Source: Pseudomonadota bacterium
GTDB taxonomy: Bacteria; Desulfobacterota; Desulfobulbia; Desulfobulbales; CALZHT01
Direction of reading: 5' to 3'
Length of the DNA: 42,208 nucleotides
NCBI GenBank assembly: GCA_018823135.1
Contig: JAHJJF010000094.1
Span: 1 to 42,208 of the forward strand
Made by a program: the position numbers and the translations under genes. Shown here one piece after another: positions 1 through 8,738 of the stretch; within the stretch, counting starts at the first letter, position 1, and every line of letters starts with the position of its first letter. The notes under the pieces were generated by a model. It was given only the letters and a program-made list of their open reading frames with translations. It did no database searches and was not told the origin of the DNA.

Positions 1-1703
1 AGAATAAGGCTGTCAATTGTTTTTTTCTGGATATTGATTGTGCCGGAGCCGCTTATGGAGTCGCGGTCTTTGTTGAGACTGAAGGACTCAAGATTGATCA
101 TGCCGGATGACGCCCGGGCCTGAAGATCAAGATTTCCCAGAGCAATCTGTTTATAGGCGAGGTTTTGGCCTTTTGCAGTAAGAGAGCCGGTGAAGTCTGT
201 CAGCAGGCCATTGATCGTCATCCGGCCTTCAGCCGATCCGTAAATGTCGGTTATGGCAAAGGGAGAAAGGAAGGCATGCAGGTCAGAGATCCGCACCGCA
301 AGAGAAGTATTAATCCGGATTGTGGAGGGTTCAATAGGGGTATGCGACAGGTTAATAACCGAATGCTGGACGATTACTGACCCGGTATCTGCAAGGATAT
401 TTCCCTCGGAGATATCAACAATACCCTGGTCGACATTACCAGAAAGGGCAATTGAATAAACATCGGAGGTTTTCAACGGGGCGGGAGGGGTGTAATCTAC
501 TGATTTCAGTAAAGCGGGGAGATCTTTGACTGAAACACTGAAACTGCCTTTGCTCTGTTGGGTCAGCGCCACCATGTCGGTATTCAGCAGAGCAGGGTAG
601 GGAATCGCCGCATTTTCAACAGACAGGTCATTGTTGCCGACAAACAGGTTCATTCTTCCAAGCTGGATCAGGTCATCTGTTTTTGTCGCGACAAGGGAGA
701 AGCGGTCAACGAAAAGATCTTGGAATCGGCCGTTATGGAGATTCATTGTCAGTTCCGTGCCGAATTCATCAGGTTTTGCAATATCAAGGCTCAAAGAGCC
801 GGAAATATCAAGAACACCTTCAACTTGTTTTAAGGAGGGGCTGATTCCGAGGGCGGCGATATTGTCCAGTTGGAGTTTCTGGCCATCAAACTGGAGATGC
901 AGCAGGTTTTTTTCAATGGAGCCGGTCATCGCCAGTGGGCCGTTTAAAAAATCCGAGGTTAATGTAAAGGAGATGTTGTCTTGGCCAACACCGGTAAGGT
1001 CGATTGTTGCTGTCTGAATAATGGATTTTTCTGCAAGAAAAAGATCGGAGACGAGGATGGACTCTCTGGAAAGAGCAAGCTGCCCTCGCAGTGAATCCAT
1101 ACTGAAACCGGTGTCTTTTTTGTTGGAACTGATTTGGTTAATTGACAGGGAAACATTTCTGCTTTTGTCAGTGGGGCCAGATTCAAGGGCCAGATTTATG
1201 CCATTGATAGCAATAATTTGCTGGTTGTGAACAAGGGAAACAGTACTGTCATGAACGGCTATTTGCGGGATAAGGGTTGGATACCAGTCATAAGTTGAGG
1301 GCTGTCTGGCTTGATTTTCTGCTGCGTTGTCTGCGGTTATGGCATCAAGATTAAGACTGCCCTCTGCCTGCCTGATATCAATGTCCAGCCCACTGATAAA
1401 TGGTTTCAATCCATGTATAAGGCCTTTGAGGTCGTAACGGAAAGATATCTGCTTGATTCTGATGGCCGATTGCGGGGCGGAATTGTCTGTTTTGATTGCC
1501 TCTATTTCTGAAAAGGTGAGATCGGAGAAATAATTACCCGTGGTTTTTTTTATTGTTAATGCGATACCTGCGGAAGAAGCGGTTTGTATAAGGAATTTTT
1601 CGAGCTGCGGCGCAATAACTACCCCCCTGAAAAGATAGACCGTGGCGAGGAGAACAAAGGCGCCAGAAGCTGCAGCCAGAAAAATTTTCAGATAACGGTT
1701 CAT
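1..1703 (-). CDS. TamB/AsmA-like translocation and assembly module protein, N-terminal part (runs off left edge)
   Basis: The frame is open without a stop from an ATG at 1701-1703 to the window edge, giving 567 residues of a longer protein whose C-terminus lies outside. Residues 7-26 form one hydrophobic signal anchor. The rest has short alternating beta-strand segments, with repeated phrases such as 'ISGSLSLDI' and 'SISGSGTINI', as in the periplasm-spanning beta-helical bridge proteins TamB/AsmA that handle outer-membrane protein or phospholipid transport. Residues 36-110 look like the usual TamB N-terminal region after the anchor. Assignment to TamB rather than another AsmA-clan protein is inference, because the diagnostic C-terminal DUF490 domain is not in view. 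The gene follows the M48 protease gene on the same strand after 308 bases. Existence of the gene is secure; the family name is moderately sure. Confidence 0.75.
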   Translation of the reverse strand, partial: MNRYLKIFLAAASGAFVLLATVYLFRGVVIAPQLEKFLIQTASSAGIALTIKKTTGNYFSDLTFSEIEAIKTDNSAPQSAIRIKQISFRYDLKGLIHGLKPFISGLDIDIRQAEGSLNLDAITADNAAENQARQPSTYDWYPTLIPQIAVHDSTVSLVHNQQIIAINGINLALESGPTDKSRNVSLSINQISSNKKDTGFSMDSLRGQLALSRESILVSDLFLAEKSIIQTATIDLTGVGQDNISFTLTSDFLNGPLAMTGSIEKNLLHLQFDGQKLQLDNIAALGISPSLKQVEGVLDISGSLSLDIAKPDEFGTELTMNLHNGRFQDLFVDRFSLVATKTDDLIQLGRMNLFVGNNDLSVENAAIPYPALLNTDMVALTQQSKGSFSVSVKDLPALLKSVDYTPPAPLKTSDVYSIALSGNVDQGIVDISEGNILADTGSVIVQHSVINLSHTPIEPSTIRINTSLAVRISDLHAFLSPFAITDIYGSAEGRMTINGLLTDFTGSLTAKGQNLAYKQIALGNLDLQARASSGMINLESFSLNKDRDSISGSGTINIQKKTIDSLI

Positions 1704-2011
1704 GGGTGTATTGGTTTTCTAATGGGTATCGGTTCAGAAAAAGGAATTGTACTACGCAGACTATTGCGCCAGAATTAATGGAGAAAATTATTTCAAGTTC
1801 TTTATAGTCAATTAAAGCTGATATGTACGGTTTATCTGTGTCAGTTTGTAAAGTGTCGACAAAAAACAGTGAAAAGTCAAGGGTCATGGGGGTAAGTCAA
1901 TCGTTGCGAAACGAGAAAAGGATATTTCCGATAACGGTTTTTGTCTCTCGTGAAAATGAAGTGGCGTTTCAAAAAAATCGCCACCTGTTGATTTTTATCC
2001 ACAAGCTGAAT
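1704..2011. other. intergenic spacer with a weak hairpin
   Basis: This stretch separates the M48 protease stop from the TamB-like start. It contains a hairpin with 6-bp arms GTGGCG/CGCCAC at 1961-1966 and 1979-1984 around an A/T-rich loop, about 30 bases downstream of the protease stop. It could slow transcription but lacks a clean U-tract. No convincing gene is seen, and no promoter for the TamB-like gene could be chosen with confidence. Confidence 0.4.
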
Positions 2012-4039
2012 TTACTGTATCTTCTGATCTCTTAGGGTCAACCATGGAGGAGCCGGGCAGTTGAGGGCATCGGCGATGACGCGGAAGATTTCGGCCTCGC
2101 GCACCGTAACCTGATCGTCATAGACAATACATTCCAGGCAGGCGTCCAGGACCTTGCGCTTGATGTCCATGCCGGCGCTTTCCAGTTTCCTGAGTGAGGC
2201 ATCAAAATATTTAAGCGAACAGAACTTGGTGGGCAGAAAGCTGATGTATTTCATTTCTTTTTCAAAGACCCGCGCAGCCCGCATCAGAGATTTCCTTGCT
2301 GTTTCTTCATCGGTACGATCAAGCCGCGCCAGCAGTGAAAGCACACAGGAAATATCATCCCGCAGCCTGGACAGAGAGGTAATGGGGACGATATTTTCCC
2401 GGGGTTTGCCGAAATGGGCATCAAGGTGCTTGATCAATACATGCTGCAGGGAATATTCAAACAAGTCGATTTTCTGGTCTGCATCCATCAAATGCTTTAT
2501 GACCTTGCGAAAGGAGGCATACTGATTTTTCGAAAGATTCTTGAGCGCCGGCATGGAAAGGTCGACAAGGGGCAGCCGGTGTTCGGGCAGCAGGCCGTCG
2601 ATTTTTGCCAGTAGCCGCTGCAACTCCGCATATACCTTGGGATCTGCATGTTGCTCCAGGGCGACAAACTGCTTCTGCCTGACCGTCGCCTTGTCATCCA
2701 GGAGCAGACCATAGATAATCGCCCTGGAGCCAAACCCGTTGCGGACTCCACGGCGTATTGAACCGGGCAGGCTTTCTATCAGTTCCCGGGCCATGCGCAT
2801 GTGCTCGGCTGAAGGACTGAGCAGGACCTCCCGCATATCCTGGCTGCCAACCATGGAATCGATAAAGATATGTCGGTTTATTGTCGCGGCGTCGGCCTCG
2901 GAAGAGGAAACCCCTTTGTGAGCAGGCGCGCCCCTTCCACCCGCAGAAGCATACATCATGGCCTCTTCCTCTGTAGCATCGATATATTTTACTTCCTGTG
3001 GAAAATTTCCCCTGAATTCCGGATCAAGACGGCGAATCCGTTCCAGCAGCGGCGGATGGGTGCTGAAGGCGCTGAGCCAGCTCTTCGACAATCCGTTACC
3101 GAAATACATGTGGCTGATCTCCGAGGCATGGGGATTCCTGATAAGCGAACCTTCCTGCAGCCCGCCAATTTTTTTGAGCGCCCCGGCAAGGCCTGAAGGA
3201 TTTCTGGTAAACTGCACGGCAGAAGCATCGGCCAGAAACTCCCGTTGTCGAGATAGAGCACTCTTGATGAGCTTGGCAACAAATACCCCGGTATACCCGC
3301 AGCACAGCATGATAAGACCGATTACCGCAAAATAGACGCCGCCGCTGTGACTGGCCTTGGAACGAATGGAAGAATCATCATAAAAAAGAGAGCTCTTGAG
3401 CATGAATTCGCCCAGGAGCCCCAGGACAAGAATTCCGTGCAGAATACCCTGAAGGCGGACATTGATCAGCATATCTCCATATAAGATATGCGAAAACTCA
3501 TGGGCGACAACCCCCTGAAGTTCTTCCCGGGTGAGATATTTGAGCGCACCCCTGGTGACGCCGAGTACCGCATCTTCCTGGGAAAAGCCAGCGGCAAAGG
3601 CATTTATCCCATGTTCCCTTTCCATGACATACACCGATGGCACCGTAACCCCGGAGGCTAATGCCATCTCCTCGACAATGTTCAGGATGCGTCTTTCATG
3701 AAATTCGTTGGAAGCAGGATAAATGATGCGACCGCCCAGCATTTCGGCAATCATGCTGCCGCCGCCTGATTGCAGGCGCAGATACTTGTAAACCGTGCCG
3801 CTGAGGATGAGCAGGGAAACCACCCCGGCGATCTGGGCCATGACCAGCGGATCCCACTGGCTCGGGGTCAGATTGAATGGTGTGGCGGCAGAATTCAGCC
3901 GCTGGATACTGAAAGAAAGGAGTACATAGCAGACGATAGTCACCATGGCCACGATAAGACCCACAGCCAGGAGGAAATACACCATGAGCTGCCAGGTTTT
4001 CCTCTGCGCTAGACGCTGCCGTTCAAAAAAATCTCTCAT
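2012..4039 (-). CDS. M48 family (HtpX-like) membrane metalloprotease with long C-terminal helical extension
   Basis: This is a 675-residue integral membrane zinc protease. Two N-terminal membrane helices lie at about 18-45 and 63-88. The M48 peptidase domain runs from about 105 to 345, with the zinc motif HEFSH at 180-184 (H180, E181, H184) and the third ligand Glu267 in REFLAD. Further hydrophobic segments at about 195-212 and 235-258 resemble HtpX. HtpX proteins are about 290 residues, so roughly 330 residues after 345 are extra. They are helical and end in a TerB-like stretch (about 635-670, 'VYDDQVTVREAEIF'). The lemA gene lies 13 bases upstream, and LemA-M48 pairs are common, which supports a joint role in membrane protein quality control. 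No clear Shine-Dalgarno precedes the ATG, so translation may be coupled to lemA. Function is inferred from the family. Confidence 0.9.
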   Translation of the reverse strand: MRDFFERQRLAQRKTWQLMVYFLLAVGLIVAMVTIVCYVLLSFSIQRLNSAATPFNLTPSQWDPLVMAQIAGVVSLLILSGTVYKYLRLQSGGGSMIAEMLGGRIIYPASNEFHERRILNIVEEMALASGVTVPSVYVMEREHGINAFAAGFSQEDAVLGVTRGALKYLTREELQGVVAHEFSHILYGDMLINVRLQGILHGILVLGLLGEFMLKSSLFYDDSSIRSKASHSGGVYFAVIGLIMLCCGYTGVFVAKLIKSALSRQREFLADASAVQFTRNPSGLAGALKKIGGLQEGSLIRNPHASEISHMYFGNGLSKSWLSAFSTHPPLLERIRRLDPEFRGNFPQEVKYIDATEEEAMMYASAGGRGAPAHKGVSSSEADAATINRHIFIDSMVGSQDMREVLLSPSAEHMRMARELIESLPGSIRRGVRNGFGSRAIIYGLLLDDKATVRQKQFVALEQHADPKVYAELQRLLAKIDGLLPEHRLPLVDLSMPALKNLSKNQYASFRKVIKHLMDADQKIDLFEYSLQHVLIKHLDAHFGKPRENIVPITSLSRLRDDISCVLSLLARLDRTDEETARKSLMRAARVFEKEMKYISFLPTKFCSLKYFDASLRKLESAGMDIKRKVLDACLECIVYDDQVTVREAEIFRVIADALNCPAPPWLTLRDQKIQ

Positions 4040-4052
4040 AACCGATCAACCG

Positions 4053-4652
4053 TTAAAATGAGACCTTGGGTGCCTGGCGTTCCTTTTCGTCTTCCAGTTC
4101 GAGAAACTGTGCCGGCATAAAACCGAACATCGCGGCGAACATTACTGCCGGGAACAGTTCCCTGGCGGTGTTGTAGACCATTATCGCATCGTTGAAAGCC
4201 TGCCTGGCAAAAGAAATGCGATTCTCGGTGTGGCTCATCTCTTCACTGAGCTGCATCATGTTTTCATTGGCCTTCAAGTCGGGATAGGATTCCACCAGGG
4301 CAAAGAGACGGCCCAAGGTGCCGGCAAGGGTGCCTTCGGCAGCCATCAGGCCTTGAATGGCAGACGCATCAGCGGGATTGCCCGCCGCCTGCTTAACCGC
4401 GCTTGCCGCCTGGTTGCGCGCCGCAATCACCGCTTCCAGTGTTTCACGTTCGTGTTTCATGTAGCCCTTGGCAATCTCCACCATATTAGGTATGAGATCG
4501 TAGCGCCGTTTGAGCTGCACATCGATCTGTGCAAAGGCGTTTTTAAAGCGGTTGCGAAGAGTAACCAGCCGGTTGTAGATAACGACAATCAAAAAGATCA
4601 CCGCAACAATGCTGCCGAGAAGCACAAGACCTGTTACTATTGAAGCGCTCAT
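4053..4652 (-). CDS. lemA: LemA family membrane protein
   Basis: This 199-residue protein has one N-terminal membrane helix (about 6-27) followed by a long helical cytosolic or periplasmic bundle. The typical LemA sequence is visible: 'YNRLVTLRNRFKNAFAQIDV' at 26-45, then 'RRYDLIPNMVEIAKGYMKHE' and 'FNDAIMVYN'. Length and motifs match the family (about 190 residues). An excellent Shine-Dalgarno (AAGGAGGGGG) lies just before the ATG. The gene is first in a two-gene unit with the M48 protease. The biochemical role of LemA is not settled; co-occurrence with M48 proteases suggests an adaptor or substrate-presenting partner. An imperfect inverted repeat lies 25-63 bases upstream. Confidence 0.93.
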   Translation of the reverse strand: MSASIVTGLVLLGSIVAVIFLIVVIYNRLVTLRNRFKNAFAQIDVQLKRRYDLIPNMVEIAKGYMKHERETLEAVIAARNQAASAVKQAAGNPADASAIQGLMAAEGTLAGTLGRLFALVESYPDLKANENMMQLSEEMSHTENRISFARQAFNDAIMVYNTARELFPAVMFAAMFGFMPAQFLELEDEKERQAPKVSF

Positions 4653-4676
4653 TCCCCCTCCTTACGTTACGTTTGT

Positions 4677-4715
4677 GATTATTATGATGCGATAATTTTC
4701 GGCATCGTAATAATC
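4677..4715. repeat. imperfect inverted repeat upstream of lemA
   Basis: The arms GATTATTATGATGC (4677-4690) and GCATCGTAATAATC (4702-4715) pair over 14 positions with one mismatch around an 11-base spacer. The octamer ATGATGCG also occurs twice, directly repeated, at 4685-4692 and 4716-4723. The position 25-63 bases before the lemA ATG fits an operator or a 5' leader hairpin of the lemA-M48 transcript. No regulator can be named. Confidence 0.6.
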
Positions 4716-5212
4716 ATGATGCGGACGCGTATTCCGTCTCTAACATAGCACCCGGCTTTTTGCGAGGCCATTAACAATTGCTATTATACTCATTCCAGCA
4801 AGCTGTTCATAGGGTTGATTTATAAACGTTTCCGGATGTTTTGACGAGCGATGCTATTGTCTTTATTCTTGCAGACTATTCCATGAAGTTGGCGATATCC
4901 GCCGGGAAGTGATTATTTAATTAGCATGGATTTATATCCCTTTCTCGCATTCATCTTTGGTTGATGAAAAGGACAAGGGAGTTATCAGACCAAAGGCGAA
5001 GTTATCGTTTATCTGCCACGGGGAGTGTTAATTATTGACTACTATCGATTTTTTTTGGCTTTGGGTGGTTCTTACTGCTTCAAAAGAAAGGGTGGTAAGG
5101 AATTCCAATGATATAAGGATTGAGCGGCAAGAAAAGAAGTGAACTGTGCAGAGAGGTTTTTGGAATTTGGTTTTTTCGTAGGTATTTGTTGGAGCTAACC
5201 ATGAAACTACAC

Positions 5213-5247
5213 AAAAAAAGGCCGCTCAAGTTGAGCGGCCTTTTTTT
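5213..5247 (-). terminator. Rho-independent terminator of the cytochrome gene
   Basis: A perfect 10-bp inverted repeat (5220-5229 with 5231-5240; stem core GGCCGCTC/GAGCGGCC) is flanked by seven A on one side and seven T on the other, so it can act in both directions. It lies about 33 bases after the cytochrome stop on the minus strand. No gene is seen that would use it from the plus strand. Confidence 0.88.
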
Positions 5248-5279
5248 ATCCACGAAGAATCAAATCTCAGCGACTGTGA

Positions 5280-5690
5280 CTATTCTTTGCCATCATCTTT
5301 AGTATGACAGGTGCCGCATTTTTTCAGACCGGGCTTATTCTGAGCGGTACTTTCAGCGGTGTGACAGTCTTTGCAGTTTTTATGTGCGGCTTTTTTGAAA
5401 TCATTGAGCTTGGCATTGGCCATTTTGTCATTGTGACAGGTAACACATGTTTGTATTGCCATGCCGTCGGTGTATGCGGTTTGTTTTCCATCAGCATCTT
5501 GACCATGATGGCAATCAGCACATTTGATTTTGTCCTGATGGGCTTTATGGGGGAAAGTCGCTGGTTTTTTACCTTTGTCGGTGGTCAGTTCCATCTCAGC
5601 CGGTCCGGCGTCAACTGCAAAGGAAACACCAAGTCCGAAGCTGAAAAGAAAGGCCAGGGCTGCTACACAAATCAGGGTTTTTTTCGTCAT
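5280..5690 (-). CDS. periplasmic tetrahaem cytochrome c3 family protein
   Basis: This 136-residue protein has a signal peptide (about 1-25, KK then a hydrophobic core, cleavage near FAVDA) and four haem-binding CxxCH motifs at 57-61 (CADCH), 82-86 (CVTCH), 106-110 (CKDCH) and 125-129 (CGTCH). Histidines 48, 51 and 103 are candidate distal haem ligands, as expected for bis-His cytochromes of class III. Classical Desulfovibrio type I c3 has two CX4CH sites; here all four are CX2CH. It is probably a periplasmic electron carrier, for example between hydrogenase or formate dehydrogenase and membrane redox complexes; this is inferred from the family. A good Shine-Dalgarno (AAGGAG) and a sigma70-like promoter precede it, and a strong terminator follows. 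The downstream resB-resC unit upstream on the same strand encodes cytochrome c maturation. Confidence 0.95.
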   Translation of the reverse strand: MTKKTLICVAALAFLFSFGLGVSFAVDAGPAEMELTTDKGKKPATFPHKAHQDKIKCADCHHGQDADGKQTAYTDGMAIQTCVTCHNDKMANAKLNDFKKAAHKNCKDCHTAESTAQNKPGLKKCGTCHTKDDGKE

Positions 5691-5750
5691 TTTTTTCTCC
5701 TTTTAAATTATTTTAGTGACTGAATGACTGTTCATTTTTAGAATCTGCAA

Positions 5751-5778
5751 TGTATACTTGGCATCATAGTGTTGTCAA
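5751..5778 (-). promoter_or_regulatory. sigma70-like promoter of the tetrahaem cytochrome gene
   Basis: On the minus strand a consensus -35 box TTGACA (5773-5778) is followed after 16 bases by TATACA (5751-5756). The -10 box is about 60 bases before the cytochrome ATG. The match is good but there is no start-site evidence. Confidence 0.6.
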
Positions 5779-5824
5779 GAAGGAAAAGCGCATTATATTA
5801 TTTTTTTCTCGGACCAAAGGGCTG

Positions 5825-6673
5825 TTAACTGCCGTAGCTATGAAGTCCTGAAAGCAGGTAGTTAACACCGTAATAGGTGAAAACCACTGAAATAAATCCT
5901 AATATGGCAAGCCATGCAATGCGTTTTCCGCCCCAGCCTTTAACAAATCGTGCATGGAGCGCCAGGGCATAAATAAACCAGGTAATAAGTGACCAGGTTT
6001 CCTTGGGGTCCCAACTCCAGTAAGTCCCCCAGGCGGAATTTGCCCAGATGGCGCCGGTGATGATTCCGGCACTGAGCCAGATAAAGCCGAACACCATGGT
6101 TTTATGGGTGATATCGTCAATGATTCTCGGTTCCGGCAGGGTATTAATCAGGCTGTTTTTATTGGACGTGTCACTGCCCTCGCGGATCAGATACATGATC
6201 CCAAGTCCGCAGGCCACCGCAAAGGCCGCATAGCCGACAAAGCAGGTGATTACGTGGGCGATGAGCCAGTTGCTTTGTAAGGCTGGAACCAGTGGTCGGA
6301 TTGCGTCGCTAGTGAGTGAAGCAAGCGCCATGCTCAAAAAAGCGAAAGGCACGGCAAAGGCTCCGATCAGGCGGTTTTTAAACTTCAGTTCAAGCCATAA
6401 ATAGAAGATGGCAATACACCAGGAAAAGAACACCAGTGATTCATACATATTAGATAAAGGGGCGTGGCCTGCCTCAGGGCCGTATCCCGGCAGGTTGTAG
6501 GATTCATACCACCTCAGGCCGATTGCGGTTGTCTGTATAAGAAAAGCGGCGACGGTGACCGATGTTGCGGCCAACCCCAGTTTTTTTGCACGAAAAACAA
6601 AGATGGCGATATAGAGCATTGAGGCCAATAAATATGCTAATGTCGTAATTCCAAAGAGCTGGGAACTGTTCAT
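5825..6673 (-). CDS. ccsA: cytochrome c biogenesis protein ResC/CcsA (system II haem handling subunit)
   Basis: This 282-residue polytopic membrane protein has about eight hydrophobic segments. The tryptophan-rich haem-handling WWD signature lies at 215-227 ('WGTYWSWDPKETW'). Conserved histidines H140, H240 and H277 lie in or near membrane segments and are candidate haem ligands. 'NMYES' at 75-79 is also typical. Together with ResB it carries haem across the membrane and ligates it to CxxCH motifs of apocytochromes (system II, Ccs). The start is 2 bases after the resB stop, so the pair is translated from one mRNA. Some databases name this protein CcsB. The adjacent tetrahaem cytochrome is an obvious client. 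Confidence 0.95.
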   Translation of the reverse strand: MNSSQLFGITTLAYLLASMLYIAIFVFRAKKLGLAATSVTVAAFLIQTTAIGLRWYESYNLPGYGPEAGHAPLSNMYESLVFFSWCIAIFYLWLELKFKNRLIGAFAVPFAFLSMALASLTSDAIRPLVPALQSNWLIAHVITCFVGYAAFAVACGLGIMYLIREGSDTSNKNSLINTLPEPRIIDDITHKTMVFGFIWLSAGIITGAIWANSAWGTYWSWDPKETWSLITWFIYALALHARFVKGWGGKRIAWLAILGFISVVFTYYGVNYLLSGLHSYGS

Positions 6674-6675
6674 GA

Positions 6676-8019
6676 TTATTCCTTGCTTGAAGTTGTGTTT
6701 TCTTTCTTATCCAGGGCTTCGACAATTGTTGTAAAGTCGTTTTCAAAGCCGATCTTGTTCTTATTGCTGAGACCTCCGAGGATCACGAGAGTCTTACTGT
6801 CTTCCTTTGTAATATACGCCCAAATTCTGCGATGTGAAAGAAAGAAAGCAACATAGAGTCCGAAGATCATCAGCATGCAGCCGATGTAAACGGGCCAGAC
6901 TCCAGGATCCCTCGCAACCTGCAATCCTGTTGCATAATGTTCTTTAGTGGTAAAGAGGTAATCTGTGTCCGAACGGGTTATAACCGCATCAGTTTCATTC
7001 TCAACCCAGAATATCGAAGGTTCGCCTTTATTGTCGGTAAACCAGATTTTAAAACGATAGGCACCAAGAGCATCAGGACCACTCAGGTTGATAATTCCGA
7101 AATTGATATTGGTGCCCGGCCAGCTGACTTGTTGGCCTGGATTGACTATGAAGGACCTGCCTGTATTGGTGGTGTTATTTTTAAGTTTTACCAGGAACCG
7201 GCGCTGGCTGTCATAGCTTGATTGATAAAAGGTAAAACCTTTATAATCCAGCGGGTCGTTTACTACAATTGATTTGGAGAGGACTTCTTTGCCGTTATCT
7301 ATTACTGTCAGATCAGAGCGGTACTCACTGGGAGAGCCGTCCTTGTATCGTGAAAGTCTGAAGTTGTCGCATCGTACTTCAAAGCCCAGAGGGATCGGTC
7401 TGTTGGTGCCGAATTCGTATATTTTATTAACAGAGGTAGTTTCCGGTATATAGACACTGCCTTTATAGCCGAAAAAAGAGCCGATAACCGCACCGATGAA
7501 GATGATCAGGATGCTGATGTGGACAATATAGGGTCCAAGTCTGGTCCATGCACCTTTCTGGGAAAACAGGATTTTGCCGCCGTCTTCAAGAGTAGCCTGC
7601 TCGGTTTTCCAGCCGTGGCCGGACATGGCCTCCTGGACGTTGAGGAGAGCGATCTCTTCTGGGCGGACTGTTTCGATTGTATGTCTCTGGGCCATTTTGG
7701 CAATGCGCTGCCGGTCGGTGTTCAGGTTGTCGGTGGTGATCAGGCGGATAACATTGGGGAGTCGATCAATGGTGCAGACAATCAAATTGATGCTGAAAAG
7801 AAGCAATAATCCGGTAAACCACCACGAACTGTACATGTCCGTGAAGTCGAGAATTTTAAACATCCGCGTGAGACTGTCGCCGTATTGCCGGATGTAATCG
7901 ATTTCCGGCTGGTTTTGGGGAATCAGAGTGCCGATGATGCTTGCCAGTGCAAGGCTGATCAGGACAAAAAGAGTGAGTTTAACAGAGGCCAGGGAATCCC
8001 AGATTTTTTTAATATTCAT
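6676..8019 (-). CDS. resB: cytochrome c biogenesis protein ResB (Ccs1)
   Basis: This 447-residue protein opens with the ResB signature ('WDSLASVKLTLFVLISLALA' at 7-26), followed by membrane helices at about 14-34, 65-85 and 155-175. A large periplasmic domain then runs to about 375, before a last helix at about 375-395 ('VYIGCMLMIFGLYVAFFLSH'). The length fits bacterial ResB. It forms the system II haem lyase with ResC, encoded 2 bases downstream. No strong Shine-Dalgarno precedes the ATG. A possible promoter lies 80-107 bases upstream. Confidence 0.95.
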   Translation of the reverse strand: MNIKKIWDSLASVKLTLFVLISLALASIIGTLIPQNQPEIDYIRQYGDSLTRMFKILDFTDMYSSWWFTGLLLLFSINLIVCTIDRLPNVIRLITTDNLNTDRQRIAKMAQRHTIETVRPEEIALLNVQEAMSGHGWKTEQATLEDGGKILFSQKGAWTRLGPYIVHISILIIFIGAVIGSFFGYKGSVYIPETTSVNKIYEFGTNRPIPLGFEVRCDNFRLSRYKDGSPSEYRSDLTVIDNGKEVLSKSIVVNDPLDYKGFTFYQSSYDSQRRFLVKLKNNTTNTGRSFIVNPGQQVSWPGTNINFGIINLSGPDALGAYRFKIWFTDNKGEPSIFWVENETDAVITRSDTDYLFTTKEHYATGLQVARDPGVWPVYIGCMLMIFGLYVAFFLSHRRIWAYITKEDSKTLVILGGLSNKNKIGFENDFTTIVEALDKKENTTSSKE

Positions 8020-8097
8020 TTGGTATGAGAAATTTTATTTGTTGGCTGAAGGATTGATAATAAAATCTTGTTTATATGGAAGAGATAAAGTTCGATC

Positions 8098-8126
8098 TTT
8101 TAATCATGAATGAGTCTATCCGTCAA
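8098..8126 (-). promoter_or_regulatory. possible sigma70-like promoter of resB-resC
   Basis: On the minus strand TTGACG (8121-8126) is followed after 17 bases by TTAAAA (8098-8103), about 80 bases before the resB ATG. The -10 box is poor, so this is only a candidate. Confidence 0.35.
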
Positions 8127-8477
8127 TAAAAAACGGGTTTTAAGGCAGTATCAGCGTCTGCTGGTTTGTGCTGAAACCGGCGTAACTCGGAACCGTTCAG
8201 GGTTCATTTCTGAATTGACATGACAGGATGGAATTTGTTCCCCGAAAATCGTAAATGATCAAACGTATCGTCTTGTCGGGTTAAATTGTTAATAAAAACG
8301 TATTTTACAGCGGCGATTTGATAAAGAAGCAGGATAAGAAAAATTCCCGTCATGGATTCAGGAAAAAGCTTGCAGTCCTCGGAAAGACGATGTATAAACT
8401 TTCTTCTTTATATTCGGTGGTTAGCAAAAATCATAAAAGACAACATCGGACACGATCAATTTACGACGTGGTGTGAA

Positions 8478-8502
8478 GCATCGCATATATATGTTGCGAT
8501 GC
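8478..8502 (+). repeat. perfect hairpin in the rpmB leader
   Basis: Arms GCATCGCA (8478-8485) and TGCGATGC (8495-8502) pair perfectly around a 9-base A/T loop. The hairpin ends about 10 bases before the AAGGAG ribosome site of rpmB. It could be an operator or an RNA structure that modulates L28 synthesis; neither is shown. Confidence 0.55.
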
Positions 8503-8528
8503 GGTTAATGATATCAAGGAGTTACGTC

Positions 8529-8723
8529 ATGGCTAAAGTATGTCAAATGTGTGGCAAAGGACCGTCCACAGGAAATAATGTCAGTCACGCACACAATAAA
8601 ACCCGCAGACGCTGGTTGCCCAATCTGCAACGAGTGCGGATGGCTACGGAAGGTGGAAACAGAAAGCAGATGCGCGTGTGCACAAGGTGCATCCGTTCCG
8701 GCGCTGTTGTAAAAGCGGCCTGA
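8529..8723 (+). CDS. rpmB: 50S ribosomal protein L28
   Basis: This 64-residue protein begins [10 protein letters not shown] and has the L28 features '[15 protein letters not shown]' (15-29) and a basic C-terminus. Cysteine pairs C5/C8 and C51/C54 make it the zinc-ribbon (C+) form of L28. It binds 23S rRNA in the large subunit. The start at 8529 is chosen because an ideal ribosome site (AAGGAG) lies 6 bases before it and homology begins there; the frame is open further upstream but that part is not L28. It is monocistronic here, facing the relA gene. Confidence 0.96.
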   Translation: MAKVCQMCGKGPSTGNNVSHAHNKTRRRWLPNLQRVRMATEGGNRKQMRVCTRCIRSGAVVKAA

Positions 8724-8738
8724 CCTGGATATTGCATG

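Larger units (their letters stand above)
4653..5279. other. long intergenic region between lemA and the cytochrome gene
   Basis: These 627 bases contain the lemA upstream inverted repeat at one end and the cytochrome terminator at the other. The middle (about 4720-5200) is A/T-rich and shows no convincing gene. A 60-codon frame at 5120-5302 lacks a good ribosome site and runs straight through the terminator hairpin, so it is not accepted. No structured RNA was recognised. Confidence 0.5.
8020..8528. other. divergent intergenic region between resB and rpmB
   Basis: These 509 bases lie between the minus-strand resB and plus-strand rpmB starts, so both promoters should be here. A candidate resB promoter and a perfect hairpin just before rpmB are listed separately. 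An in-frame extension of rpmB back to 8352 is open but has no ribosome site and no resemblance to L28, so it is not coding. No other gene is seen. Confidence 0.5.

Noticed and set aside
5120-5302. 60-codon frame crossing the cytochrome terminator
   Set aside because: It passes through a strong hairpin and into the cytochrome gene antisense.
8352-8528. N-terminal extension of L28
   Set aside because: The frame is open, but a strong ribosome site and the L28 homology both begin at 8529.
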